From: Patescibacteria group bacterium | GTDB taxonomy: Bacteria > Patescibacteriota > Minisyncoccia > UBA6257 > 02-FULL-45-10c | Direction: 5' to 3' | DNA length: 18,092 bases | NCBI GenBank assembly: GCA_018896875.1 | Contig: JAHILT010000077.1 | Coordinates: forward strand, 1-18,092 | Part shown: positions 6,310 to 13,461 of the stretch, one piece after another | Layout: each line of letters starts with the position of its first letter | Numbering within the stretch: the stretch's first letter is position 1 | Program-made: the position numbers and the translations under genes | The notes under the pieces: model-generated | The model's database searches: none | Seen by the model: the letters and a program-made list of their open reading frames with translations, nothing else | Told to the model about the DNA's origin: nothing

Positions 6310-7083
6310 CTATTTATATTGTAAATAAAACTTATTTTCTACTCTTAAATCTATATACTCAATATTTTTATGTTCTATGTTTTTAATAGATAATATATTC
6401 TCAGACACATCAAATCTGACGCTAAAAAACAAATTTGGACCCTCAAATGTATTAACATGAAGCTCTTTAAGATCTTTGTCAAAGATTATTTTTTTTACGC
6501 TAAATCCTGTCTTATTTAAATTTTCCAAAACAACAATTAAATTTTTTACAAATCTTTTTTCTTCCACTATTGATCCTAATCCCAGACCCTCTTCTCTCAA
6601 GTCAAAAACGCTTAAAACTAATGATCCATTTGTTGATGGGGCTTCTTTAAAAATAATCCCCTCTTTGTCTATCCAATAACATTTTGCCTTATCAGAAAAA
6701 CACCAAATCGCGAACCTTTCTCGTTCATCAATTCTAATCTCTAAACCTCTTTGAATCCATTTTTTTTTGATAACCACATTTAAAAAAGCTGGATCAGTAG
6801 TTGTAATTTTTCCACTAGGCCAAGATAATAAATTATCAACGCCAGCCAACGAGCCAAAACTACTGTTAATAACTAATGGCTCTATTGAATCTAAAATATA
6901 ATCTTCAGTTAAAAATTTATTATTTTCAATTAAAATAAACCGTACCTTTAAAAAAGGAGAAAAAACTATTAGATAAAAAATACCTATTATCGCAAAAAGT
7001 ACTACAAAAAAAGAAAGATATAATCTTATTCTAATAGCTCTCTTTTTTTTAGAGTATTGTTTTTTATCAACGTAAATTTGCAT
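6310..7083 (-). CDS. ftsQ: Cell division protein FtsQ/DivIB
   Basis: This bitopic membrane protein of the divisome links FtsB/FtsL to the septal wall machinery. The 257 residues show the family architecture: a short basic cytoplasmic tail (1-20, KKKRAIRIR), one membrane helix (about 21-43), a POTRA domain (about 45-115, beginning FLKVRFILIENNKFLTEDYI), then the FtsQ beta domain ending in YIDLRVENKFYLQYK. That end matches the family's usual 'iDLR...' C-terminal strand. It follows alr by 11 nt in the same orientation, so the pair probably forms one transcript. In many bacteria ftsQ sits in the dcw cluster after murB/ddl; here only alr accompanies it. No SD is visible before the ATG. Sequence similarity is low, as usual for FtsQ, so the call rests on topology and the terminal motif. 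Confidence 0.85.
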   Translation of the reverse strand: MQIYVDKKQYSKKKRAIRIRLYLSFFVVLFAIIGIFYLIVFSPFLKVRFILIENNKFLTEDYILDSIEPLVINSSFGSLAGVDNLLSWPSGKITTTDPAFLNVVIKKKWIQRGLEIRIDERERFAIWCFSDKAKCYWIDKEGIIFKEAPSTNGSLVLSVFDLREEGLGLGSIVEEKRFVKNLIVVLENLNKTGFSVKKIIFDKDLKELHVNTFEGPNLFFSVRFDVSENILSIKNIEHKNIEYIDLRVENKFYLQYK

Positions 7084-7094
7084 TAAAATGGGTT

Positions 7095-8210
7095 TTAAAC
7101 AACAATTCTTTCAATTAAAGGATTTATTCTTGTAATTAATTCATAATGTGAGGTATGTATTTGCGCAGCCACATCAAAAACCGAAATAATTTCACTTCCT
7201 TGTTTACCTATTATTGTAGCTTTGTCACTGACTTTACATTTAATTCCTGTTACGTCTACGATAATTAAATCCATAGAAACCATTCCTAATACTTTGACTC
7301 GTTTGCTATTAACCAAAACTATTCCTTTTGAAGACAAGGAACGTGAAAAACCATGCCAATATCCAATAGGCAAAACAGCTGCTCTTATATTTTTTGACGC
7401 TCTTTCTATAAGATCATAGCCAATATAATTTCCTTTTTTGATATTTTTAAGTTCACTAATACGAACATGCCAAGATAAGATGGGTTTTAATTTTAATTTA
7501 GAAAGTTGTATATCTAATTCTTTGGAAGGATATAGGCCATAGAAACCTATGCCTATACGAACAGCGTCTAAATGATATTTTTTATTAATTAATACTGCGC
7601 CCGTAGAAGCCGCATGTTTAATTATTTTTTTGAAACCTGTTTTTTTAAATATTGCTAAGACCTTTTTAAATTCCTTAAACTGAAATTCTGTGTAAGTAGG
7701 ATGATTGATATCTTTAGCAGAGCAAAAATGAGTATAAACACCCTTAAAATTATTTTCAATCTTTTTTAAAGAATTGATTATTTTTGAAATATTTTCTGAA
7801 TAAAATCCTTGCCTATGCATACCAGAATCTATTTTTAAATGAAACTGCGGTTTATTAACGCTTTTTAAATAAGCATCTAAAGCATCTTTATTAGATATAG
7901 TAATAATTAAATTACTCGCACAAGCTCTTTTGAGTAATGATGGTAAAGTAGGTCCTAAAACTAATACTGGCTTATTTATTCCGCTATTTCTTAGTGTCTC
8001 TCCTTCTTTTATGTCGTCAACGCAAAATCCATACACATTCGTTTTGTCTATAACCTTTGAAAAAGCAACCAATCCATGACCATAAGCATTAGATTTCACT
8101 ACAGCAAAAATCTTTGTTTTTTTATTAATCAAAGATTGGAATGTTTTAACATTATAAATAATAGCTTTTTTATTTATTTCAGACCACGTTTTTTGTTGAT
8201 TGACAAGCAT
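7095..8210 (-). CDS. alr: Alanine racemase (PLP-dependent)
   Basis: This enzyme converts L-alanine to D-alanine for peptidoglycan. The 371-aa protein has the full fold: an N-terminal TIM barrel and a C-terminal beta domain. The PLP-binding lysine is K39 in VVKSNAYGHG. KIDSGMHRQGF (126-136) supplies the conserved Arg. RIGIGFYG (218-225) carries the Arg that contacts the PLP ring. The second catalytic base is Y265 (IGYDLIERA), in the same numbered place as in the Geobacillus enzyme although the usual SYG is replaced by GYD. GMVSMDL (309-315) and ELITRINPLIER at the end are further hallmarks. All catalytic residues are present, so it should be active. It is the first gene of an alr-ftsQ pair. 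The ATG lies only 67 nt from the divergent small membrane protein gene. It has no SD, only an A-rich leader. Confidence 0.96.
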   Translation of the reverse strand: MLVNQQKTWSEINKKAIIYNVKTFQSLINKKTKIFAVVKSNAYGHGLVAFSKVIDKTNVYGFCVDDIKEGETLRNSGINKPVLVLGPTLPSLLKRACASNLIITISNKDALDAYLKSVNKPQFHLKIDSGMHRQGFYSENISKIINSLKKIENNFKGVYTHFCSAKDINHPTYTEFQFKEFKKVLAIFKKTGFKKIIKHAASTGAVLINKKYHLDAVRIGIGFYGLYPSKELDIQLSKLKLKPILSWHVRISELKNIKKGNYIGYDLIERASKNIRAAVLPIGYWHGFSRSLSSKGIVLVNSKRVKVLGMVSMDLIIVDVTGIKCKVSDKATIIGKQGSEIISVFDVAAQIHTSHYELITRINPLIERIVV

Positions 8211-8228
8211 TTTTTTTATATATATCCT
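8200..8228 (+). promoter_or_regulatory. Candidate promoter for the 98-aa membrane protein
   Basis: A perfect TTGACA (8200-8205), a 17-base spacer and TATCCT (8223-8228) precede the gene. The -35 overlaps the first codons of the divergent alr, so the two genes may interfere. Transcription would start near 8235, leaving about 43 nt with a strong SD. Confidence 0.45.
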
Positions 8229-8262
8229 GAAATTAGAAGCTTAACATAATCTTAGCAGAAAA

Positions 8263-8272
8263 AAGGAGGTGA
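8263..8272 (+). promoter_or_regulatory. Strong Shine-Dalgarno that decides the start at 8278
   Basis: AAGGAGGTGA (8263-8272) is complementary to the 16S 3' end over its full length and lies 5 bases before the ATG at 8278. A GTG at 8269 in the same frame lies inside the SD itself and so cannot be the start. Confidence 0.9.
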
Positions 8273-8277
8273 GTATA

Positions 8278-8574
8278 ATGAAAAAAAGTATTTTCTGGAT
8301 GCTTTTAGTTGCTTTAATCCTAAGTTACTTTGATGGAATAATGACTTATATATGGATAACTACCGACTATGCTTATGAATTAAATCCTATACCTGCCATT
8401 TCTCATAAACTGATAGGACTTAATAATTGGCTTTTAATACATACTATATTTGGAATCGTAATAGCCTTAATAATTCTTTTAGGCAAATATGAAAAAGTGG
8501 TTAAGTGTTGGTTGGTTATTGAAATTCTTATCATGTGTTTACATCTTGTTACCCTAAAATTATACCTCCTCTAA
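8278..8574 (+). CDS. 98-aa three-TM protein, DUF5658-like
   Basis: This small integral membrane protein has hydrophobic helices at about 5-27, 51-69 and 76-93. The loop after the first helix holds SYFDGIMTYIW (16-26) and YELNPIPA (33-40). The pairing of Asp-Gly in the first helix with Glu-x-Asn-Pro after it is the signature I associate with DUF5658, a family of uncharacterised small membrane proteins. I recognise no enzymatic motif. The start is fixed by a near-perfect SD, and the gene has its own promoter and terminator, so it is a single-gene unit placed between alr and serS. Together with the 44-aa protein at 1918-2052 it is one of only two genes here with a classical SD, which suggests high or independent translation. 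Confidence 0.8.
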   Translation: MKKSIFWMLLVALILSYFDGIMTYIWITTDYAYELNPIPAISHKLIGLNNWLLIHTIFGIVIALIILLGKYEKVVKCWLVIEILIMCLHLVTLKLYLL

Positions 8575-8608
8575 AATCGCCTTCGGAAAAAACCTTAGGC
8601 GATTTTTT
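8573..8608. terminator. Intrinsic terminator between convergent genes
   Basis: The 10-bp stem AAAATCGCCT / AGGCGATTTT (8573-8582 with 8597-8606) is followed on the plus strand by six T in total. The stem begins in the stop codon of the 98-aa gene. On the minus strand four T close the stem, so it can also serve the end of the serS transcript. Confidence 0.9.
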
Positions 8609-8635
8609 ATACATACGTATAATAAAGTCTTTAAT

Positions 8636-9946
8636 TTAAGATTTTATAATTTCATCAAAATCAGTAAATTTTTGTAAAACTTTTGGAATTTTAACTTTTC
8701 CATCTTTTGTCTGAAAACTTTCTAATATAGCCATAAACGGACGTGGAGATGGCATAGCAGTATTATTAAGCATATAAACATGCTTTTTTTCGCCAGTTTT
8801 GGTTATATACCTAACATTCAACCTTCTTGCCTGCCAATCTAAAAGATTGCTAGCTGAGCCAGTTTCTGCCCAACGATTTGAACCTGGTAGCCATGCTTCT
8901 AGGTCAAAAGCTCTATATTTACCTGGAGACATATCTCCAGTACAAATTTGAAGTTGTCTATAATGAAGACCAAGATCTTTATGTATCTCTTTGGAAATGT
9001 TCACCATTTCATCTTGTAATTTTACGCTTTCTTCAATATCTGCTTTACAAATAATTACTTGCTCTATCTTCATAAACTCATGTACCCTGTAAAGCCCTTT
9101 GGTGTCTTTCCCATAGCTACCAATTTCACTTCTATAACAAGGACTAAAACCACAAAATCTTATTGGTAAATCTTCTTCTTTTAGAACTTCGTCTGAAAAA
9201 TAAGATAACAGAGAAGGTTCAGCAGTACCAGCTAAAAATTTCTTTTCTTTATTCAAAGAACCATCAAACTCCTTATCTGAAGTAACAACTTGATATATTT
9301 CATCCACGCCACTATCGTATTCTGCGCCTTTAAAATAACCACTACCAAATAAAGCAAATTCTTTAATTAAAGTTGGAGGAATAAGAGGCTCGTATCCCTT
9401 TTCAATCATTTTATTAAAAACATACATCATTAAAGACATTACTAACTGAGCCCCCTGTCCTTTCAGATAGTACCCTCTATATCCAGCTACTTTGGTTCCT
9501 CTTTTAAAATCAACTAAATCCAAATCTTCTGCAATTTCAATGTGATCCTTTGGTTTAAAATCAAATTCTGGAAGTTTGCCCCATTTGCCAATCTCTTTAT
9601 TGTCCTCTTCTCTCTTTCCTATTGGAGTATCAGAAGAAGGAATAGTCGGAACTCTCACCATTAAATCAAAATATTTTTTATTTATAGAAATAGAAGATTC
9701 TTCAAGTTTGACAATTTCAAGTTTAATGTTCTTCCCTTCTTCAATTTGTTTCTCGCTAGGCTTCCCATTTTTTCCTTCGCTAGCTAATTTATTACGCCTA
9801 GATCTTAATTCATCTAATTTTATTTGAGCTTGTCTTCTTTCGTCGTTTAAGCGTAACAATTCATCAATATTTAAATCAATATTCTTATTGAGCACTGCTA
9901 ATTTTATATCATCAATATTGTCTCTTATGAATTTTATATCTAACAT
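8636..9946 (-). CDS. serS: Seryl-tRNA synthetase
   Basis: This class II synthetase charges tRNA-Ser (and tRNA-Sec if present). The 436-aa protein starts with the long antiparallel coiled-coil arm that grips the tRNA variable arm (about 28-100, rich in Lys/Glu/Leu). The catalytic core follows: TAEPSL (241-246) for serine binding, motif 2 FSPCYRSEIGSYGKDTKGLYRVHEF (267-291, ATP-contacting R272), and motif 3 NNTAMPSPRPFMAILESFQ (394-412, R402). In motif 3 the usual 'G-x-A-x-x-R' reads AMPSPR, a variant whose key Arg is kept. It ends with a normal PKVLQKF segment. It is the last gene of the long minus-strand run, 25 nt after lysS, and probably ends at the shared terminator near 8573-8608. There is no SD. 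Confidence 0.97.
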   Translation of the reverse strand: MLDIKFIRDNIDDIKLAVLNKNIDLNIDELLRLNDERRQAQIKLDELRSRRNKLASEGKNGKPSEKQIEEGKNIKLEIVKLEESSISINKKYFDLMVRVPTIPSSDTPIGKREEDNKEIGKWGKLPEFDFKPKDHIEIAEDLDLVDFKRGTKVAGYRGYYLKGQGAQLVMSLMMYVFNKMIEKGYEPLIPPTLIKEFALFGSGYFKGAEYDSGVDEIYQVVTSDKEFDGSLNKEKKFLAGTAEPSLLSYFSDEVLKEEDLPIRFCGFSPCYRSEIGSYGKDTKGLYRVHEFMKIEQVIICKADIEESVKLQDEMVNISKEIHKDLGLHYRQLQICTGDMSPGKYRAFDLEAWLPGSNRWAETGSASNLLDWQARRLNVRYITKTGEKKHVYMLNNTAMPSPRPFMAILESFQTKDGKVKIPKVLQKFTDFDEIIKS

Positions 9947-9971
9947 AGTTTTAATAGTGAATTAGCCACTT

Positions 9972-11423
9972 TTATTTTTTAGGCCTCATTAGGGGGAATA
10001 TCTGACATTCCTTAGCACTTTTATTCATTAAAAAGCTAAATACTCTTTCGCTCATTCCAAAGCCACAAGTTGGAGGCATCCCATATTCTAGGGCCTCAAT
10101 AAATTCTTCGTCTTTCATTTGAGCCTCTTCGTCTCCAGCTTCCCTTAATTTTGTTTGTTCATTAAATCTATTCAATTGATCAACAGGGTCATTAAGCTCA
10201 CTATATCCATTGCCTAATTCAGAGCCAGCTATAATAGGTTGAAATCTTTGAGTGGTCCTCAAATCTTTTTTATCTTTTTTGGCTAAAGGAGAAATTTCAA
10301 GTGGTATTCCTGTAAGAAATCCTGGTCCAGCAATTTGCTTTCTACAATATTTCCAAAGATTATCCATAGCACGAGTTATATTGAAGCCCTCCATTGAATA
10401 ATCCACTTTTAATTCATCGAGTTTTTTCTTTATTTCGGTTAAATCAGTATCAAAAATATCTAGTCCTGTAAATTTTTTGATAGTCTCTGCATAATCATAC
10501 CTTTCCCACTTCTTTCCTAAATCTACTTCAAACTTTCCAATAGTAAATTTAAGTTTTCCAAAAGTTTCCATTGCTACATATTTATAAAGCTCTTTAACTA
10601 GTTTCATCCCCGCTTTATAATCAACATAAGCCCAATAAAATTCCATCTGTGTATAATCTTGAAGATGTTCGGCGTCCATCCCTTCGTTCCTAAACTGTCT
10701 GCCAATTTCAAAAGTTTTTTCAAAACCAGCAACCATTAATTTTTTTTGCCATAACTCACCCATAGAAATACGAAGAAAAACATCTATATCTAAGGCATTG
10801 TGATGAGTTACGAATGGCCTAGCGTCCGCACCACCTGTCGTATTTTCTAAAACTGGCGTTTCTACTTCCGTAAAATTACGCTTTAATAAAAATGTTCGCA
10901 CAGCATTCCAAAACTTAGCTCTTTTCTCAAACATATCTTTTATTTTAGGATCTAAAAGAATATCCAAATATCTTTTTCGTAATCGATTTTCTTCATCTTG
11001 AAGCCCATACCATTGACTAGGAATCGGCCTTATGCCCTTGGTAGCTAAAACTAATTTTTCTGTTTTTAAACTTTTTTGACCAGCTTTAGTTTTAAAAAGT
11101 TTTCCTTTTACTGAAATAAAATCACCAATATCTAAATTTTTTTTAAAAAGAGCAAAATCTTTTGATATTTTTTTAGAAATCACTACCTGAATAGATCCGC
11201 TACCGTCAAATACATCCGCAAAAATAATGTTCCCTTGTATGCGCAAAGACATTATTCTTCCCACAATAAAAATTTTTTTTCGAATTAAAAACAAAAAGAA
11301 AAAGTTTTTTAAAACTTCTATGATTCTATGACTTCTTTTAACTTTAGCTGGATAACAATCAACACCAGCCTCCTCAAGGTTTTCTTTTTTCTTCAAACGT
11401 TCTTTGATAAGATCTTCTAACAT
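9972..11423 (-). CDS. lysS: Lysyl-tRNA synthetase, class II
   Basis: The ATG at 11423 gives 483 aa; a TTG two codons upstream is a weaker choice. The N-terminal OB-fold anticodon-binding domain covers about 50-135, with VGRIMSLRIQGNIIFADVFDGSGSIQVV. Motif 1 contains NFTEVETPVLENTTGGADARPF (183-204), motif 2 FEIGRQFRNEGMDAEHLQDYTQMEF (238-262). The lysine-site GSELGNGYSELNDPVDQ (400-416) is specific to LysRS. Motif 3 reads CGFGMSERVF: one residue shorter than the usual GLGIGIDR and with Glu for Asp, but the Arg is kept. The stretch just before the OB-fold is unusually hydrophobic (FFFLFLI, about 41-47) and replaces the normally polar linker. The gene sits between greA (14 nt) and serS (25 nt) in one run. 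Motifs are complete, so it should be functional. Confidence 0.96.
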   Translation of the reverse strand: MLEDLIKERLKKKENLEEAGVDCYPAKVKRSHRIIEVLKNFFFLFLIRKKIFIVGRIMSLRIQGNIIFADVFDGSGSIQVVISKKISKDFALFKKNLDIGDFISVKGKLFKTKAGQKSLKTEKLVLATKGIRPIPSQWYGLQDEENRLRKRYLDILLDPKIKDMFEKRAKFWNAVRTFLLKRNFTEVETPVLENTTGGADARPFVTHHNALDIDVFLRISMGELWQKKLMVAGFEKTFEIGRQFRNEGMDAEHLQDYTQMEFYWAYVDYKAGMKLVKELYKYVAMETFGKLKFTIGKFEVDLGKKWERYDYAETIKKFTGLDIFDTDLTEIKKKLDELKVDYSMEGFNITRAMDNLWKYCRKQIAGPGFLTGIPLEISPLAKKDKKDLRTTQRFQPIIAGSELGNGYSELNDPVDQLNRFNEQTKLREAGDEEAQMKDEEFIEALEYGMPPTCGFGMSERVFSFLMNKSAKECQIFPLMRPKK

Positions 11424-11437
11424 ATTCAATAACGCGC

Positions 11438-11899
11438 CTACTCGACGGAAAGAATTTTATATTCCACCTTGCTACCACTTGGAATTTGAACAGAAACTAC
11501 GTCACCAACTTTTTTCTCTAAAAAAGCGCTACCCAAAGGAGATTCATTTGAAATATATCCATCTTCAGGATTAGCTTCATTAGATCCAACAATAAAAAAC
11601 TTCATTTTTTTTGCATTTTCCTTAGAAACTTTAATTGTTGAACCAATTCTAACAACACCTCCTGTTTTAGACTTTTTTATAAATTCTACGTCTTTAATTA
11701 TATCTTCTAACTCAAAAATTCTTCTTTCAACTTGTCCCTGTTGATCACGAACTTCAAAATATTCCGAATTTTCCGAAAGATCACCTAGCTCTTTAGCTCT
11801 TTTTAATTTTTCGGCTATTTCAACCCTCTTAACAGTTTTTAGCTCGTTAAGTTCGGCTTCTAATTCTTTTAATTTTTCTTTTGTTAGATATTGTTTCAT
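11438..11899 (-). CDS. greA: Transcription elongation factor GreA
   Basis: GreA enters the RNA polymerase secondary channel and triggers cleavage of backtracked RNA. The 153-aa length is typical. The N-terminal coiled coil (about 1-75) carries the tip motif GDLSENSEYFEVRDQQ (39-54), with the acidic pair D40 and E43 that binds the catalytic Mg. The usual AEY is SEY here. The C-terminal globular FKBP-like domain (about 80-153) includes IGSTIKV and YISNESPLGSAFLEKKVGD, the family's closing hallmark. It lies 17 nt after the GT2 gene and 14 nt before the chosen lysS start. There is no SD before the ATG. Confidence 0.96.
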   Translation of the reverse strand: MKQYLTKEKLKELEAELNELKTVKRVEIAEKLKRAKELGDLSENSEYFEVRDQQGQVERRIFELEDIIKDVEFIKKSKTGGVVRIGSTIKVSKENAKKMKFFIVGSNEANPEDGYISNESPLGSAFLEKKVGDVVSVQIPSGSKVEYKILSVE

Positions 11900-11916
11900 T
11901 TTATTTTTTATTTAAA

Positions 11917-12660
11917 TTAATATTTATCAGATTTTATATCATATGCATCACGCCATAGCCACCAGCGTATTTTAACCGTTTCAAATAAAACTTGCAAATA
12001 ATCTCTAAATTTTACATAAGATCTAAAATCATTAACCCAAAAAATCGGGATTTCTTTCATTCTATATTTCAAAGCCTTAGCTAAAGCAAGTGCCTCAGCG
12101 TCAAACCCCCATTTATCTATTTTGGTCAAAGAAAATATTTTTTCTGCTGCATCATCAGAAAAACATTTAAAACCACATTGTGAATCCCACACTTTAGGAA
12201 GCAACATCGCTTGAATAATTAAATTGCCAACATTGCCTAAAAATCTTTTACAAATAGACTGTGAAGGTAAAAGCCTTGAACCCTTAACAGAACGCGATCC
12301 TATCACTATATCGTATCCAGATTTAAAATAAGTTATCATCTTGTTAAACTCCACGATTGAAGTGGAATTATCAGCATCCATAAAAAGACGCCATAATCCC
12401 TTAGCAGATAACATCCCTTGGCGAACAACTGCTCCCTTGCCTTTATTTTCTTGATTCTCTATAAGTTTTAAATTATTAATCAACGGAATAAATCTCTTTA
12501 CTATTTCAGCTGTATCATCAGTAGATCCATCATCAACTACAATAATTTCATAAGAATATTCTTGATCATCTAAATGTTTATCGATATCTATCAACGTAAG
12601 CGGTAAACGCTTAGCTTCATTATAAGCTGGAATAATAACTGATAAAAAAGGTTTAGCCAT
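11917..12660 (-). CDS. Family 2 glycosyltransferase, dolichyl-phosphate glucose synthase-like
   Basis: This 247-aa enzyme has the GT-A fold of family 2: LSVIIPAYNEAKRLPLTL (6-23), nucleotide-sugar site VVDDGSTDDT (41-50), and the metal-binding DAD (95-97) in RLFMDADNST. WDSQCGFKCFSDDAAEKIF (158-176) is the hallmark of the ALG5-like group, which makes polyprenyl-phosphate-glucose from UDP-glucose. I see no membrane segments, though the C-terminus (IRWWLWRDAYDI) is Trp-rich and may touch the membrane. The product could feed the GT39 enzyme at 4388-6295; this is inference. It sits 33 nt after map and has its own extended -10 promoter 8 nt before the ATG, so it may be made from a leaderless mRNA and head a sub-operon with greA, lysS and serS. 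Confidence 0.9.
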   Translation of the reverse strand: MAKPFLSVIIPAYNEAKRLPLTLIDIDKHLDDQEYSYEIIVVDDGSTDDTAEIVKRFIPLINNLKLIENQENKGKGAVVRQGMLSAKGLWRLFMDADNSTSIVEFNKMITYFKSGYDIVIGSRSVKGSRLLPSQSICKRFLGNVGNLIIQAMLLPKVWDSQCGFKCFSDDAAEKIFSLTKIDKWGFDAEALALAKALKYRMKEIPIFWVNDFRSYVKFRDYLQVLFETVKIRWWLWRDAYDIKSDKY

Positions 12661-12668
12661 AATTTTTT

Positions 12669-12677
12669 ATTATACCA
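12669..12677 (-). promoter_or_regulatory. Extended -10 promoter giving a leaderless GT2 transcript
   Basis: TGGTATAAT on the minus strand (12677-12669) is a TGN extended -10. Its last base lies 8 nt before the A of the GT2 ATG (12660), so transcription should begin at or next to the start codon. No convincing -35 is seen, which extended -10 promoters do not need. Confidence 0.5.
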
Positions 12678-12693
12678 TTTTTAAAACAAAAAA

Positions 12694-13452
12694 TTATAAA
12701 ATAGTTAAAATTTTAGGTTTTTTATCTGTAATTAAAACTGTATGCTCAAAATGTGCCGTTAAACTGCCATCCCTTGTTGCGTACCCCTCTTGATTAGTCT
12801 GTATTATATAAGGATCACCTGCGCTCACCATGGGCTCTAAAGCTAAAATCATTCCTGGTTTTAATTTTAATCCTGTATTTTTTTGTCCCTCATTAAAAAC
12901 AGATGGATCTTCGTGAAGTTCTATCCCTACGCCATGCCCACAAAGCCCCTTAACAACTCTAAACCCCTTCTTTCTTACGTAATTATTAATAGCCCATCCT
13001 ATATCACCCAGAGTTTTTCCAGATTCGCATTCTTTAATACCTAAAGAAAGAGCATTTCTAGTCGTTTCCATAAGCCTTTTACTTTTTTCCGGAATCTTAC
13101 CTATTCCGACCGTAAAAGCCGAATCTGCTATAAATCCTTCATAAGTAACACCAAAATCTAACGATAAAATATCTCCTGATTTTAATTTATAGTTATTAGG
13201 AATACCATGAACAACAACTTCATTCACAGAAGTGCAAATTGACGCAGGAAAAGGATGGTCAGCACCATGAGGTTGATAACCTAAAAAAGTTGGTTTAGCT
13301 CCTGCGTCTTCAATTAATTTTTTAGCCAAACAATCAAGTTCTTTCAACATCATCCTTTCCTTTATATTCTTTTTCAATTCTTGAGCAACGCTTGCCAATA
13401 TCCTACCAGCAAGACTTATCATTTTTATTTGTTCTTGGGTTTTTATTAACAC
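12694..13452 (-). CDS. map: Methionine aminopeptidase, type I
   Basis: This enzyme removes the N-terminal methionine from new proteins. The 252-aa protein is a short type Ia form without an N-terminal extension. All five metal ligands of the pita-bread fold are present: D99 (LSLDFG), D110 (FIADSAF), H173 (CGHGVG), E206 (ALEPM) and E236 (HFEHT). The substrate-positioning H82 (VVHGIP) and H180 (ELHEDP) are also there. The start is a GTG at 13452 giving MLIKTQEQIKMI, the usual family beginning; no better ATG is near and no SD is seen. It lies 9 nt after adk, the standard secY-adk-map order. What follows is not: infA, rpmJ and rpsM, which often come next, are replaced by a GT2 gene. Confidence 0.97.
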   Translation of the reverse strand: MLIKTQEQIKMISLAGRILASVAQELKKNIKERMMLKELDCLAKKLIEDAGAKPTFLGYQPHGADHPFPASICTSVNEVVVHGIPNNYKLKSGDILSLDFGVTYEGFIADSAFTVGIGKIPEKSKRLMETTRNALSLGIKECESGKTLGDIGWAINNYVRKKGFRVVKGLCGHGVGIELHEDPSVFNEGQKNTGLKLKPGMILALEPMVSAGDPYIIQTNQEGYATRDGSLTAHFEHTVLITDKKPKILTIL

Positions 13453-13461
13453 CGTTTTAAT

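Noticed and set aside
8269..8277. GTG start three codons earlier for the 98-aa gene
   Set aside because: The GTG lies inside the Shine-Dalgarno sequence that directs the ATG at 8278.
11424..11429. TTG start for lysS
   Set aside because: An ATG two codons later is the better start and no SD favours the TTG.
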